From assembly GCF_009870125.1 (NCBI RefSeq), contig NC_046679.1, forward strand, positions 1,550,001 through 1,614,000: a stretch of DNA of 64,000 nucleotides, written 5' to 3'. The position numbers and the translations under genes are program-made. The notes beneath the pieces were generated by a model. It ran no database searches, had not been told where the DNA came from, and was given only the letters and a program-made list of their open reading frames with translations. Below, in pieces: positions 23,720 through 35,800 of this stretch (position 1 is the first letter of the stretch; each line of letters opens with the position of its first letter). Source of the DNA: Drosophila pseudoobscura. Lineage: Eukaryota; Arthropoda; Insecta; Diptera; Drosophilidae.

Positions 23720-24670
23720 TTACAACAGCCTCTCCAGATCCTCGCTCTCCGCATCGCTGATGAAGGAGTCGGTGTCTGTGAAGTAATCATCGTCACATCG
23801 ATTGCGTCGACAGCAGACGCGGCGACCCATCTCCTCATCGCTCCAGTGCTCGAATTCCTCCTTGTGGTGCTCCAGCAGCATTAGCGAGGGAAACAAACTA
23901 TCGCAGCCACTGCAGCTGTCGAGTGGAGGAGATACAAACAATTGCCGGGGAAAACAAGAGAAGGAAAAGTGAAAAGTGAGGGCGTCCGCTGGCTTAATTA
24001 AGTGCATATTCCCTTACCCAAAGTGTCGCTTCTTCTGTTGGTGCGAAGCCAGCTGACGGTGGCAATGGAAAGCCCGGTCGCACACGTTGCAGGTAAGCGA
24101 CTCATCTGAAAGTGGAAGGGATTGACTCTCTCTGCGCTGTACGTCTGGCTCATCAGTTAGCCATTATGCCACGCGGACACAGCACTCACCGTAGTCATCA
24201 TCATCGTCAGCCATGGCCAGGGCATGCAGTCGACTTATTGTGTTTTCGTTAATCTCCTTCGATGTGGAAGGGGCCCCAGCAGCAGCAGCAGCAGCCAGCT
24301 CCTTTGATGTCTTGCCTTTGGCCTGGCACAGACCCAGCTCGCACAGGGCACTCTCCACCACAAAGTTGCCCTGACAATCGGCGTCCGTGCAGGCTGAAAG
24401 CGACAGGTTGCCATTCCCATTTCCACACCCATTCGCGTGGCCATTCCCGTTGACATTGACGTTGGCATTGGCTTCACCTGGTGGCTCTCCATTGCCGTTG
24501 TTGGCATGGCTGCTGCAGCCAGCATTGGAGTTTGCTCCGAGCATTTCAAAGTCGTCTAGCTCATCGAACGGATCATCGATTTTGTGGCCCAGTGACACGA
24601 CATCGTCGGCCTCGGCACTGAGTCGTCCGTATGCCTTCCGTGGGGGACGCTTTACGTATTTGTCTGACAT
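23720..24670 (-). CDS. C2H2 zinc-finger protein, two fingers, three exons
   Basis: Probable nucleic-acid-binding protein of 254 residues; I cannot name the family member. Minus-strand exons are 24670-24190, 24105-24018 and 23915-23720, with phases that join cleanly. The N-terminal 160 residues are low-complexity and acidic, with an Asn/Gly-rich stretch, a poly-Ala run and a DDDDDY end. Exon 2 encodes a classical finger, CNVCDRAFHCHRQLASH followed by QQKKRH. Exon 3 starts a second finger, CSGCDSLFPSLMLLEHH with H near KEEFEH, then a Cys/Arg-rich CCRRNRC segment and an acidic C-terminus (TDTDSF, ESEDLERLL). An in-frame stop lies about 20 bases upstream of the ATG, so the start is secure unless a further 5' exon joins. 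Each finger is encoded by its own exon, and the linker is short. Confidence 0.85.
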
Positions 24671-25949
24671 AGAATGAGGGTAGGAAATTCATGAAGGATA
24701 TTGATAAAACTTGCCGTGTCTGGTTTAAATGGTTTTCACTTTTTTTGCACCATTTTCTTTGTCTTTCCCACAGATTGGGAATTGAGAAATGCTGCTCCTC
24801 AATGCAGCACACAATTTATGGAGGGAGGCCTTTGTGTCGCTTTCGCTTGTCACTGAGACAAAACTTTTCCTCTTTTTCCCCATTCATTCTCAGTCATTCC
24901 CTGCCTCTGTCCTCGAAAGCCGCGAAGTGATAAAATGGGATTTATTGAGGGTATTGTGTTTGTGTCTGATTGGAGGGGAAAGAGTACCATAAATAGTTTT
25001 CTGGCTCTACGCTCTACGCTATAAACCTTTTATTTACGGCCCAAAAATTAATGGAACGAGTATGTTGGATTTTTTATGACCAGTTGGTCATTCGAGGTCT
25101 CATTAGCAGCTCATTATGTGGGCTTGACTCACTGCTGCCTGGAATTGCAATCGGGTCCACCAGTGCGTATACGTGACGACACGAAATTGCCATTTCTGGA
25201 TTAAACGCCTTTAAATGTTTAAGTTAACAAAAGTACAACGTTCTTAAATGGTTGTAGTAAATCGACTTCGAATGAGAAACCGAACGAATATCAACTCCAC
25301 AGCGAATCCTCCTTCATAAAATATCGCTTAGTGGTTGTCCTCTTGTCGTCTGTTCCACTTGTGGTTTCTCCGACCAAAAAGCGAACACGAAAATATGAAA
25401 AGTGTGACTGAAAGAAACCCAAACAAACTCCAAAACCCATGTACAGCGTATGCCAGTGGTGGGGCAGCAGAGGAAGGGACGGAGCGATGGCGTTGAGTGA
25501 AACTCAATTTTATCGCCAAATTGTGCACCACCAGAGTTGGGGCGCTAAATGCGTATGCTGCAGACCGACCTTAAGAGCAGTGTTTACCGCGCGGACTGAC
25601 TGGTCTGGGACGGGGAGTGTGTGTTTGCGATTCAAATTTATGGCACAAAATGCGAGTTCCGTTCGGAAGAGAACGCCTTAAAGTTTAGCAAGAACATCCA
25701 GAGAGACTGTAATCTCGCCGAGATAAAAGTTTCTCTCGATTCTACTTTAGAATTACAGCACAAATTATTACAAATGATGCCGCCCGGCGGCAACAAAGTA
25801 TAAATCATGGCACAAACAACAGAGCAGACAGGGGCCAGCGTTATTAATACGCCAGATAAATGCCTAATAATTCTTCTCCTGCTGAGACTGAGACCCAAGA
25901 CATTCTTCCCAGAGAACGAGAAAATGCCAACCATAATTTATGATATGTT

Positions 25950-25973
25950 TTTTGTTGTTGTTGTTGTTGTTGC
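25950..25973. repeat. GTT trinucleotide repeat
   Basis: About eight tandem GTT units (AAC on the other strand). Confidence 0.8.
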
Positions 25974-26248
25974 TATCATTTCGGTTGTCTGGGAGAGCAG
26001 CTACCAGAACTAATGATGCCTGCAGCCAAAGAGAGAGCCAATGAACAAGGAAAGCCAAAACAGCGAGACCTTCCAGAGCCTAGAGGTTGAGATACTCTGG
26101 CGGATCTAGTCTGTTTCGAGTGTAAAGCCGGGAAAAGATGTTATTCTCTCTGCTACACGGCTCAAAATCGTAATACCCTCTGGCATAAAGAGTATAAAAT
26201 TACAGAAAAAAACGCTGGAACCTCAGCTAATTGGCTACACATAGATAC

Positions 26249-26266
26249 GCACACACACACACACAG
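26249..26266. repeat. CA dinucleotide microsatellite
   Basis: Nine CA units followed by GAGAGAG. Confidence 0.8.
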
Positions 26267-28200
26267 AGAGAGATGCTAATTGCCGTTGCTTGTTTTACAA
26301 TTTACTCGCCTCTCCCCTCGCAACTGTTTTCGCAAATTGAATGCACAAACGCATTATTATCAATGACAAATGGCTGTCATAATTATCGGTTAATGCTGCT
26401 GCCATATGTTGTATCAGCATTTGCATAACTGATATGAACATCAATCCCTCTCTTTCACTCACCCACACCCACATCGACATCAACACCCCTGCCTCTTTCC
26501 GCTCATTATGTGAGGATGTGTGAGGACAATACATATGTTGACAAAAGCTTAAGGGCGTCTGCCGCCCTGCTCGTACATGTTGTTGTTGGTATTTGTTCAA
26601 GTTGGTAAATTAAATTTTTTATGATTAAATTTCACGTTTGCCGAAAGCGTTCGAAAAAAATAACAAATTGCCCATTGCAATTAATGGCGCAAAATGTTTG
26701 CGAATTTGTAGAGTGAATAATGGCAATTCGCAATATTTGCAATATTTGCAACATGCGGAAAGGTTAACAATTATTGGCAACGAAATTTTTAATTAAATGT
26801 TGATTTAATCGGAAATCACCGATTTTTCGTGATAGCGGAAACTGTTTGAGGCAAAAACATTCAAGGAGGGATGGTGGATTATTTCATCGTATGGAAGACG
26901 TGTCTGACAGCAAAGTACAGTAAATCATACTCGCAACAGCCTGTGAGGGATATGCTTTTCGCATATGGTGTCTTTGAGGAGGATTTCGACTGGGTTTTGC
27001 AGCAAAGTAGCTAAGCCCCTGGGTTTTAGAGGCTTCTCTTTTAAGAACCTTGAAACTAAGCAAAAAATCAATTGGAAAAGCTAAAACAATTGCAATCAAG
27101 TAAAAATTGACATAGCCAAAGCTTTGGAAAACAGATTGCCTGCCAAGTAAAATGAGTGTTAGTGAAACTAATTTAAACTGCGGCCGAAACTGTAATTGCC
27201 ATTTGGCCGTGTTTGCTTTCAGTTCGTTCCAACTAATTAATATGCACATCCGAGCATGTGTATGTGTATTGGACGGATCTATAAATTGAGAGACTCCCCG
27301 GGGGCTATAAGCCGGGGGATGGGACACTGCGCAAACAATACAGGAAAAATCGAACAAACCAACAAAAACCAACTAAAAATCTCGATGACTTGCCTCTGGG
27401 ATGCCGCTTTCTATCTTCTGGCCATTTCCTGTGCGGGCGTGAGATTTAGCGCCTAGACAAAAGCATCTGGGAACGGGACCGAGGCATAAATTGTTTTATT
27501 TTCCGACAGTCACATCCGTGCCACGTTTAGGTCCTGACACGTGCGGAGGCTCATTATTGCGTAGGTTTTCGAGGGGCTCAATGCTATTTGCTTTACTTTG
27601 TGCTACACCCACTCGCACTTTGTGTTACCCCTAGATATTCTCTGCCAGAGATAAAGAGAAACAATATAGCATATGCACGCACATGTAAATATATCCCACA
27701 AGTCATTTCGAGAATTCTAATTATCTTGTTCTGATAACGAGTCTGAGTTGGGCTTAGGCACTGAAGTCGGGTCTTAACAGGAACATGATGTGCATTTAAA
27801 GCAAAATAATTCCCCAAGAATTTGAGACGAATCTAAATCTGAGCTGCAGTCATGTGATTGTACATGAGAATCGTTACAGGAAGGGAAGTTTGCTTCTATT
27901 TTAATTAAAGTTTTCAAGGGGGAAGTCTACTTTTCTTTCTCATGGCTTTTGTTTCGGGATGCTCTGGGACTTCCCTACCTCTACCTCTTCTTGTTCTTTT
28001 TTACATGCATTTCCTACTAAGAATAGAAGTCTCTCAAGGAAACTTCCCTTAACAAACCTTTCTTGAGGCTGTCAAAGTATCTGTTAATGCCTTCCATTGA
28101 TAATCTCTTATTCTATTGTATCCATAATTTTCGCTCGCCAAAGTTTGACCCGCAATTATATTAATTACAGACGTAGCCCATAATTGATTAATCGTCCTAA

Positions 28201-28368
28201 TTAATGGCGGACTCTGGCCCGAAACTGATTGCTGCTGGCCATCGGCGATTTACCTTGAGTGCTGTTGCTGTGGTTACTTCCGTTCGAGTTGTTCTTGGAG
28301 AAGCTGCAGTTGTTGTTGAGGGAATTGAAGAAGTTGGCGGCGCCCGTGCGGCGTAGAATCCAAAACAT
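28201..28368 (-). CDS. Small open frame (55 aa) behind a TATA/initiator promoter
   Basis: A short minus-strand frame that I do not recognise. It begins MFWILRRTGAANFFNS, continues with an Asn/Ser-rich middle (NNNCSFSKNNSNGSN) and a basic end (QFRARVRH). Third positions are C/G-rich through the whole frame, as in real Drosophila genes. A strong TATA/initiator pair lies about 250 bases upstream, with a possible 5' UTR intron between a GTGAGT donor near 28558 and a CACAG acceptor near 28393. Two models fit. Unspliced, the frame ends at 28201 after 55 codons. Alternatively a GTAAAT donor at 28253 ends the exon after 38 codons, and it would then be the first exon of a longer minus-strand gene. Coding quality continues past that donor, which favours the unspliced form. 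Confidence 0.5.
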   Translation of the reverse strand: MFWILRRTGAANFFNSLNNNCSFSKNNSNGSNHSNSTQGKSPMASSNQFRARVRH

Positions 28369-28614
28369 TTTTGATTATTTATAGTTTCGTTTACTTTCTG
28401 TGATATGTGTGGCAACGCGGAGAAGTATGCTATGGACAATGCCGCACCGACGGCATTTCCACGCCACGCGGCGGACGCTGATAAGCGAAGTATAGAGACT
28501 GTGGAGCCTCGGACACGATAAGCGACGACTACGACGTGGACGAGGACGAGAACTCACGAGCAGCGATTGCCGAGAGGTGCTGGCGACCGTGTTGTGTCGA
28601 TGTCTTCAGCCAAC

Positions 28615-28648
28615 TGACGGGAGCCTGCATCGGGACTCGCATTTTATA
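28615..28648 (-). promoter_or_regulatory. Core promoter: TATA box and initiator
   Basis: Minus strand TATAAAA at 28648-28642 and TCAGTT initiator with its A at 28615, 33 bases downstream. This is close to ideal Drosophila spacing and drives the 28.3 kb frame. Confidence 0.7.
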
Positions 28649-28649
28649 G

Positions 28650-30404
28650 CGCTCTCTTTTTCAGCGACAGAGAAAGTGAGTTTCAAGAGAGGGAGAGAGT
28701 GAGTGAGAGTTTTCGGTTTTACGTTCTCCCCGTAACGTAAGGCCTTACGTCGAGGACTGCTCTTTTGATGTCCCGTCCCGTCGGCCACTTGGGGCTCTGG
28801 GCTCTGGGCTCGGGGTAAACACTAAACTTGACCTTCGTCAACAGTTGCATGTTGTGGGTCCGCTGGCAGCTCATAATTTGTTTTGTTTAATAAATGATTA
28901 CGTATGCGTCGTGTTGACACAACCCCCGTCTCCGTAATACACCCGATTGAAGCCAGCTGTCAGTCTGTGCTGGCGCTGGAGCTGAAGCTGAAGCCACTAA
29001 AATGCCTATCAATCATTCAAACCGGAACCGGATACAACATTGTTGTCCCTCCTTTGGCTGGCAGACAGTGTTTAAAGTTTTTATATGCGTCTTATCGGAC
29101 TGGGGCTGCGCTGCTCAATTAGACGGCGACGGCGGCGACAAAGACTCGGGCTCTGTGACTCTGTGGAAGCGGAAATGCCGCACGACACGCAGCCGAACGC
29201 CATTCAACTTAACTGCTGGCAACACATGCATCCCATCCGCAGCAAAGTTTCCACTTTATGGTTAACGCTTTCCTACGCAAACAAAGCTGGAATGAAGGGT
29301 GTAGATGTCGAGGATATTCCGACTACAGGATACCTGGTACTCGGCATTGGCATTCAACAGAAGCGCACACCGCTGGCAAAACTCTGAGTGTCATGAACAT
29401 TGCACAGTCTTAAGGACCTTCCTCCTTCCGGCACTTCAAGGTTATACCCTTACTCGTTGAAGTTACGAGGTATCCGCCTACCTACACTCGCACCATTAGC
29501 GTTCAAGTGCAACGCCAGTTCATGCCCTGCGAAGTGTCGCCTCGCATTTGGCTTCGTCTCAATGCGTTTATTTGTTGCACGCGCTGGTGGCTGGTGGCTG
29601 GTTGCTGGTGGATGGTGTTCTTAAAGCGCTCTCAACTTTAATGCCGCTCGACAAATGTCTGGCCACAGGACACAGGACACAGGACGAGACCAGCCATAGC
29701 CATCAGCAGTGATTTGATGAGTCAGTTTCGGGTCAGCGCTTTTGGCTTTGTTCAGGGTAACACGATACGATGATTGTACAGGGGCACAAAAATACAGAGA
29801 GTGGCTGTTTATAATGGAGGAAGGCATACGTGTGGAGTGTGGAGTGTGGAGTATGGAGGCGAGGCTAGTGCCTTAGTGTGCATAATAGATTTGCAATGAA
29901 TTATTTAATCAGAGAGTTGACGTTCAACAATTCAAATTGCCACAAATTGCGCCCCGAACTTTTGGCACTGCCTGCCAGCATTACAAATTCATTTGGTACG
30001 TGCCAAAGTCACAACGAATGAATCCAAATGGATCCCATCCAAATGATTTGCCGTTTGAACTTTCGGATACTCGTATGTTGCGCCAAAACTTTTGCACATA
30101 AATTATGCACTATTAAACGCTCATGGGTTATGCATATCCGCAGCAAGCAAACATAATTGAAAACAACAAGAAACCACTCTGACAACAATTAGATACATTT
30201 CCATTCAGAATTCATGTAACAAGATAGTTATGTATGTCCGACCAATCGTGCGAACTGATGTCAAATCGGACACTTGAACCCTACTATTTAGTTTGAATTT
30301 TGGAACTTGAGACTATAAATGCATTACCTGCCCCCTGCCACATGATGTGATTTTCGGTTCGGTATTCCCTATGTGCCTCAAAATGCCTAAAATTGATAGT
30401 TATA
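28650..30404. other. Intergenic DNA between the 28.6 kb promoter and the transporter
   Basis: No convincing gene. Contains short duplications such as tandem ACAGGACAC units near 29670 and GTGTGGA units near 29830. Confidence 0.5.
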
Positions 30405-30410
30405 TTTATT
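30405..30410 (-). terminator. Polyadenylation signal of the SLC46-like gene
   Basis: AATAAA on the minus strand, about 100 bases after the stop codon. Confidence 0.65.
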
Positions 30411-30508
30411 CAATGTGGTCCTTGGTAAGTTGCTAGCTTGAAAGCTATGCAAAGTTGACAGACTCGACCTCAATCAATATTGATGGGCGGGCATTCGGTT
30501 TACTGGGA

Positions 30509-32515
30509 CTACTTCAGCATCTCGGCATAGAACTTTCTGTGCTTGAACTTAATTCTCAGCACACAGCTGCAATTAATTTATGCAAGAGGATTTAAGTGGG
30601 CGACAAAATGATCCAATCATACTCACCCAATCAGAATAAACGATATCATGTTGAGCGCCGCGCTGAGGAAGTTGAATCCGCCCGGATTGCTGGCCAGGGA
30701 GCCCTTGTAGATAGCCGTGTACAGGGGTGCGGCCACTGCATTCAAATTGTAATGGATAGGGATAACGCTTAAGGGGGAAAATCACTCACCAAAGGGTGCC
30801 ACCGATTGAACAATGTTGCCAATTGCAAAAAGTTTACCTGCAATGCAAGATTTTCTAGTTCACTTGGAATGAGGGTACGTTTTTCATACCCGTATCAGAG
30901 GCTGGAACTATATTGGAGATTATGGTGCGACACATGGGGCCCTGAATGGAGCGAAAGACTCCGAGAACCACCGACAGATATAAGTGCCAGGGCAGGAAAG
31001 CAAAGCCCTTGGCCAGACTGCTGAGGATCTCCGAGATGTCAGAGAGTAGGGCCAATGCAACCACAGATAGACCAAAGATCTGCAAGAAGAGTGCAAGTAC
31101 TCAATACCAAGGGGCTTTCCTGGGCGAAACCCATACCTTTTTAAAAATAAGAAAGCCTAAGAGAACTCCTATCAGAGGCACCGATTGACTGACTGTCTCA
31201 AAGATGGTGTATTCGCGAACAGTCAGGTGAAACTGTTGACGCACGTACAGATACATCACAGTCATAACGCCATCTGAGGAGACACCGTATCAATCATTCT
31301 CGTAGATCTCGTAGTCAGATGCCAGGGAAACACTTACCGCCCACAAAGATGGTGACACAGCCAGCCAACGTCACCAGCCAAATGATGGTATGCGCATTAT
31401 TCTCCCTCCGCTTGAAGCAGGTACTGAACATATCCTTGACGTGTTTCAGACTGAATAAACCAGGTTCACTCTCCCCTTGGTCCTGGGGTTTCTCGGGTGG
31501 TTTATCAGCCTTCTCGGATACGTTCAGCTGCTGGTCCGAGATGGTGATGGTCACAGCCGCATCCTTTTGTTTCTCTGGGACATCCTCATCATCCTGCCGC
31601 ATGTTCAGGCTCTCGGGCAAATAGAAAATTAAGAAGAGTGTGGTCAAGACGAGCATCGAACAGGAAAGACTCTGCACGAAGGCAGCACTGGTGGCGGCAT
31701 AGACAAAGCTGGAGAGGAGCGAGCCGCTAGTGAGGGCCACAAACATAACCAGCTCCATGAACATCATTCTGGGGATAGGGAGATACTAGAAACCCTTTAA
31801 GGTGTTAAGGTGTTGCGTTAGTGTGGTATTCACCTATAGGGCCTCGTTTTAATATCCGATGTGTCCGATATGAAGCAAGAGGCGGCCACCGAAAACACGC
31901 ACATGCCCCCAAGCAAGGAGTGCGGCACTGCGGCCAGAGTGTACCACCAGGGATTGACCATATAGTAGCTGGACATCCAGCAAATAGTCGATGAGATGAC
32001 GGAAGAGGCAGAAAAGCCAATCATGGATACTATCAGCAGGGGCTTGCGTCCGTAGTGATCCGACCAGGAGCCTATAAAGAGTCCACAGATTGCAGGAACA
32101 ATGCTCTCGAAAAGGGTGCGGATTAGGAACATGTTGGCCACGTACGATTGCAGCTCTGTTTCGATGGCCTGCCAGAACGGGGAGAGTACTATACATCAAA
32201 ATTCTTAGGATAGTATTTATCTTTGCATCACTTGTATCTCTGTGGAGGCGTTTTTGCTATCCAAAAGCTTACAGTCCGTCTCGTTGTATCGAAAGGTCAC
32301 TGTGCAGGTCTGGTAGATCAGCTGATTGCGCATGATTGTTCCTGGGGGATTTAGGGATTCTCCTCTACAATCTATTCGGCATAGACAAAATGTGACTCAC
32401 CTGACAACATGTGCGAGAAGATCAGCATAAACACGACGGGTTCTACATAGAACATATTGAAGATACGTCCCCATTTCAGACTCTTCAGTTGTGCCAGCGA
32501 TGCCTTCTCTACCAT
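30509..32515 (-). CDS. SLC46-like major facilitator transporter, nine exons
   Basis: Plasma- or organelle-membrane transporter of the major facilitator superfamily, nearest to the SLC46 group (proton-coupled folate transporter relatives); substrate unknown. Minus-strand exons: 32515-32401, 32341-32232, 32168-31834, 31768-31338, 31273-31137, 31079-30890, 30837-30790, 30735-30627 and 30566-30509, totalling 510 residues with all phases consistent. Supporting motifs: VEPVVFMLIF then NQLIYQTC near the N-terminus, an extracellular loop with NET and NAS glycosylation sequons, and GSWSDHYGRKPLL, the MFS signature between the second and third membrane segments. Further membrane segments follow, with a hydrophilic Lys/Glu/Asp-rich central loop in exon 4 (around residues 260-320). 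The protein ends in a basic tail, KFKHRKFYAEMLK. The N-terminus MVEKASLAQLK is cytosolic. The gene has its own TATA/initiator promoter. Confidence 0.9.
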
Positions 32516-32788
32516 TTTCACAGGGCTTATATTTTATAATCAATTAAAATAGTCAGAGATTCAGCTCTCAATCTGATAACTCTTTATGTAATTTGTTATT
32601 CAACCTTCAGCAGAAATGTATCCACACGTTTATTCTGATCACAGCCGATTATTAATTATTGAGCTGGACTCCTCGCTTCGCTGGTTCCACAATTCACTCA
32701 GGCGACACGGAAGCAGCAACAGAATCAGAATCCGCAGCGGGAACGCGACAATTTTTGGTTCGATTTCGGTGGGTTTTCAAACACGAAA

Positions 32789-32819
32789 TGAGCAGCCGCT
32801 CGCCACTCGCACGTTTATA
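32789..32819 (-). promoter_or_regulatory. Core promoter of the SLC46-like gene
   Basis: Minus strand TATAAA beginning at 32819 and initiator TCATTT with its A at 32789, exactly 30 bases apart. The resulting 5' UTR is about 270 bases. Confidence 0.75.
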
Positions 32820-32829
32820 TAGTTTCGCA

Positions 32830-35800
32830 AACCTATTAGAATTTAGGCGATTTTTATGGGGATTTTCGTGCTGTAATTGCAGTCTCTTTACCATTTCCAA
32901 GCGTGTATCTACTGTTAAACAGACAGTATGCAATTTATTTGTTGATATGTAAGCTATGTGAAATCCAAGCACATAACTTTCACACTTTTGAGTACAGGGC
33001 TCTGCACTTAACCCTTTACCCCTTAACCCTTAGCCCCTGATGGGGAAACTTTTCTGGTGGCATGAGGCCCACCCTCACAAAATTGAGTAAAAGTGTTTTG
33101 TAGTCAGGCCGCGCCCAAACGAGCGGCAACTTTTCCTGGGTAAATTACAGGCGAACACTTCTGGGAACTCCCTCGTTCTCCCTCCGGGTCTTGTTTCACG
33201 CTTTTCCACTATTTTCCCCTTTATTGAACAGCATGAAATATGCATAAAGATTTTAAGTTTCGAAAAAAATAAACTCGGGAAGAACCGCGAGACAATGATA
33301 CACGGTACTACAAAATCGTCTGAAATTTGATGTATAGGTATTAAAAAGCACAAGCCTGCACCTATGGGTCTTAATAAAGGCAAACAAATGGTCTTACTTT
33401 GCTTCCTCTAGTAGGAACGTTACATACACTTACTCAAGCTCAATATACCCTTCAACTGTGAGTACTCTGTATAAAAAGGGGAGAACAGTTTACCAAATAA
33501 TTTGATAATTATTTCTGAAGCTTGGCTTCTTCTTGCAGCACAAAGTGGTGCTCGTTTGCTGGTTGTTTTTATGAACTGCCTGGGCTGGCCTGGCATGGTT
33601 GCAATGTTCTCAAACAAAAGATAGACAAATAGAGTCGGAGATACGGAGATGCACTGCAGCTTTGTTCTCTTTGGAGTGCATCACGCATACGCCGAGTATG
33701 CCGGGGCCATTGTTAACAAGCTAATTGTAAACTCTTCCGCTCGGCGTTTCGTTTTATTGTTGTGTGTCCCGGACTCGAACAGAACAAAAGAACAATATTA
33801 AAGTCCCGGACTGGAAGATGCGAATGCCCCAAAGAGGAGGAGTTGAGTTCACAGTTGAGGCACATGCTAAGTTCATGCCACTATTGTCTTAGATGGCATT
33901 GCGCAACATGCAACTGGAATACTGGAATGGGGCAACAACACTGTTGGCGATGTGTGCGGCATTTGTGCTGTTGACACAGAACCCACGACAACGGCAACTT
34001 GTGCAAACTCGGGCGAAAATTAAAAAAACAAAAAAGAGACAAAGCAGCCAGAAGAAGGGTAAGAAGGAAAAAATACCAGCCAAAAAAAACATAAAAGGCC
34101 AGAAAAGTTGAGCGGACGAAAAGCAATTTCTTGAGCGCAGCACGTGCACAAATTCATTTCGGTTTGCCTTAATTATTCCGAGATGAAATGGCAGAAGTAC
34201 ACCCAAATCTGTGGCCCCTGGCTCGACAATTGTTGAAGCTGCTACGTTCCAAGAATCGTATTCCCCGACACTTTTTGAGAGAAACGTGAACCAACACATA
34301 TTTCAGCAGGGGCACACAGCCTTTTCAATTGGTTTCTTTCATCGGGAATACAGTGTGTATCCCATGATGCTACCGAGCCTTCTGTGACTCTATCCGAAGT
34401 GCGTCGGTGGAATAGTTGTAGTCTGACAACAGCGCTAGTTTCACTTTTAGCCTTACTTCTGGTGTTTCTTCTGCTGATGACTTATGAATGTTCTGCTTAG
34501 TAAATTTACTTTTCTCGACACGATAACCACCACCTTCTTGGTAGACACTCCAATAGCTAGTGGAACTGGGGATGCTGCAGCACAGATAAGATCGGACGAT
34601 AGAAGAAAAGAAGAGATAAGATGCGGCTGCAAGTGGTATTAAAGGTGTTTATCTGTTGACTAGAAGATTAACAATTTAATTACATTATTTACAGTGAATA
34701 TTTGTGCCCGAACAATACCTATGTACAGTATCAGTACATAAAGAATAGTAGTAGCACTTTAAAGATATAAATTTTCCATTAGCAGCTTATTATCACCCTT
34801 TAATATTGGGTAAGCCCACCGGTTGCGACAATTTTCAATTGCCTTTTTGCCAATTAAAATATTAAAAAATATTCCTTTGATGCGGGCAGCCTTTATTATG
34901 TCAAGTGTCCTTTGCAATTAGGCCGGCAGGGGCTTAGCGGCCTTAAAGTTTTTGATCCGCTTTAAGCCGCCACAGCTGCTGGCCATTCCGGTTGATGATA
35001 AATTTTCATTCTATCGATGCTCATTGCTGGATGCTCGATGGCTCTAATTGGCCGCCAGGACAGAAGACCATGTGGTTGAGCATGGAGATAGGCTTTTCAT
35101 GCCACTTCTTCTTTCGCATGGTTTTGGCACATTGTTGAACATTTCGAGTGCGACGAGCTTTGCGGCCAGTTTGCAGCCATAAAACTGCCAGCCCCATTTT
35201 GCGGTGGCATTAGTTTTTGGCAGTTTTAATTGCCTGGTCAGGGTCCGGCCTTTTGGCTACTGTACCGATGGCCTGGTTTAGCGCTGCGTTTCTGTATTTT
35301 ATTCGCCACAGTGTTTCCGCCATTACTCAACTATGAATGCCATATGGTCGTTATGTAATTGCCAAACAAATTAGAGCATTCATTGCCTAATCTCTTAGTC
35401 AACTCTAGATCTAATACTCCCTTTCATTCCAGATATTTTCCAAAAAGTTTAGTTCCCCGCACACACAAGCGGCGAGGTTTCTTCTGTTTTGTGCGAAATG
35501 TTTTTGACAAATTTCCGCACATCAAACGAATCTGTTATGAGCGTTTTCACAATTTTTGGCACATTACACCCACATGCCACAGCCACAGGCAGCATCCCAG
35601 TGCCCACTGGAGCCCACTGTTGCCCATTAGTCAGGGCAAATGTAGTAGAAACATATGGGTATCCCCGCTCTATACGAGGGGGGCAGTGCATTATTCGGGG
35701 GAAAATTAATGAACTCATGATGTAGACATGTCTCACTCGGATTACACACATTCCTCACGGCGCTGGAGTAGAGTTGGGGCACTCGGGAGGAGTCCTGGGC

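Larger units (their letters stand above)
24671..28200. other. Intergenic or 5' intron DNA, no gene recognised
   Basis: Lies between the zinc-finger start and the small frame at 28.2 kb. It includes a GTT repeat (25951-25973), a CA repeat (26249-26266) and AT-rich DNA near 26600-26800. It could contain 5' UTR introns of the zinc-finger gene; no coding exon seen. Confidence 0.45.

Noticed and set aside
33009-33045. Telomere-like TTAACCC units
   Set aside because: Only irregular CCCTTTACCCCTTAACCC-type units; Drosophila does not use such telomeric repeats.
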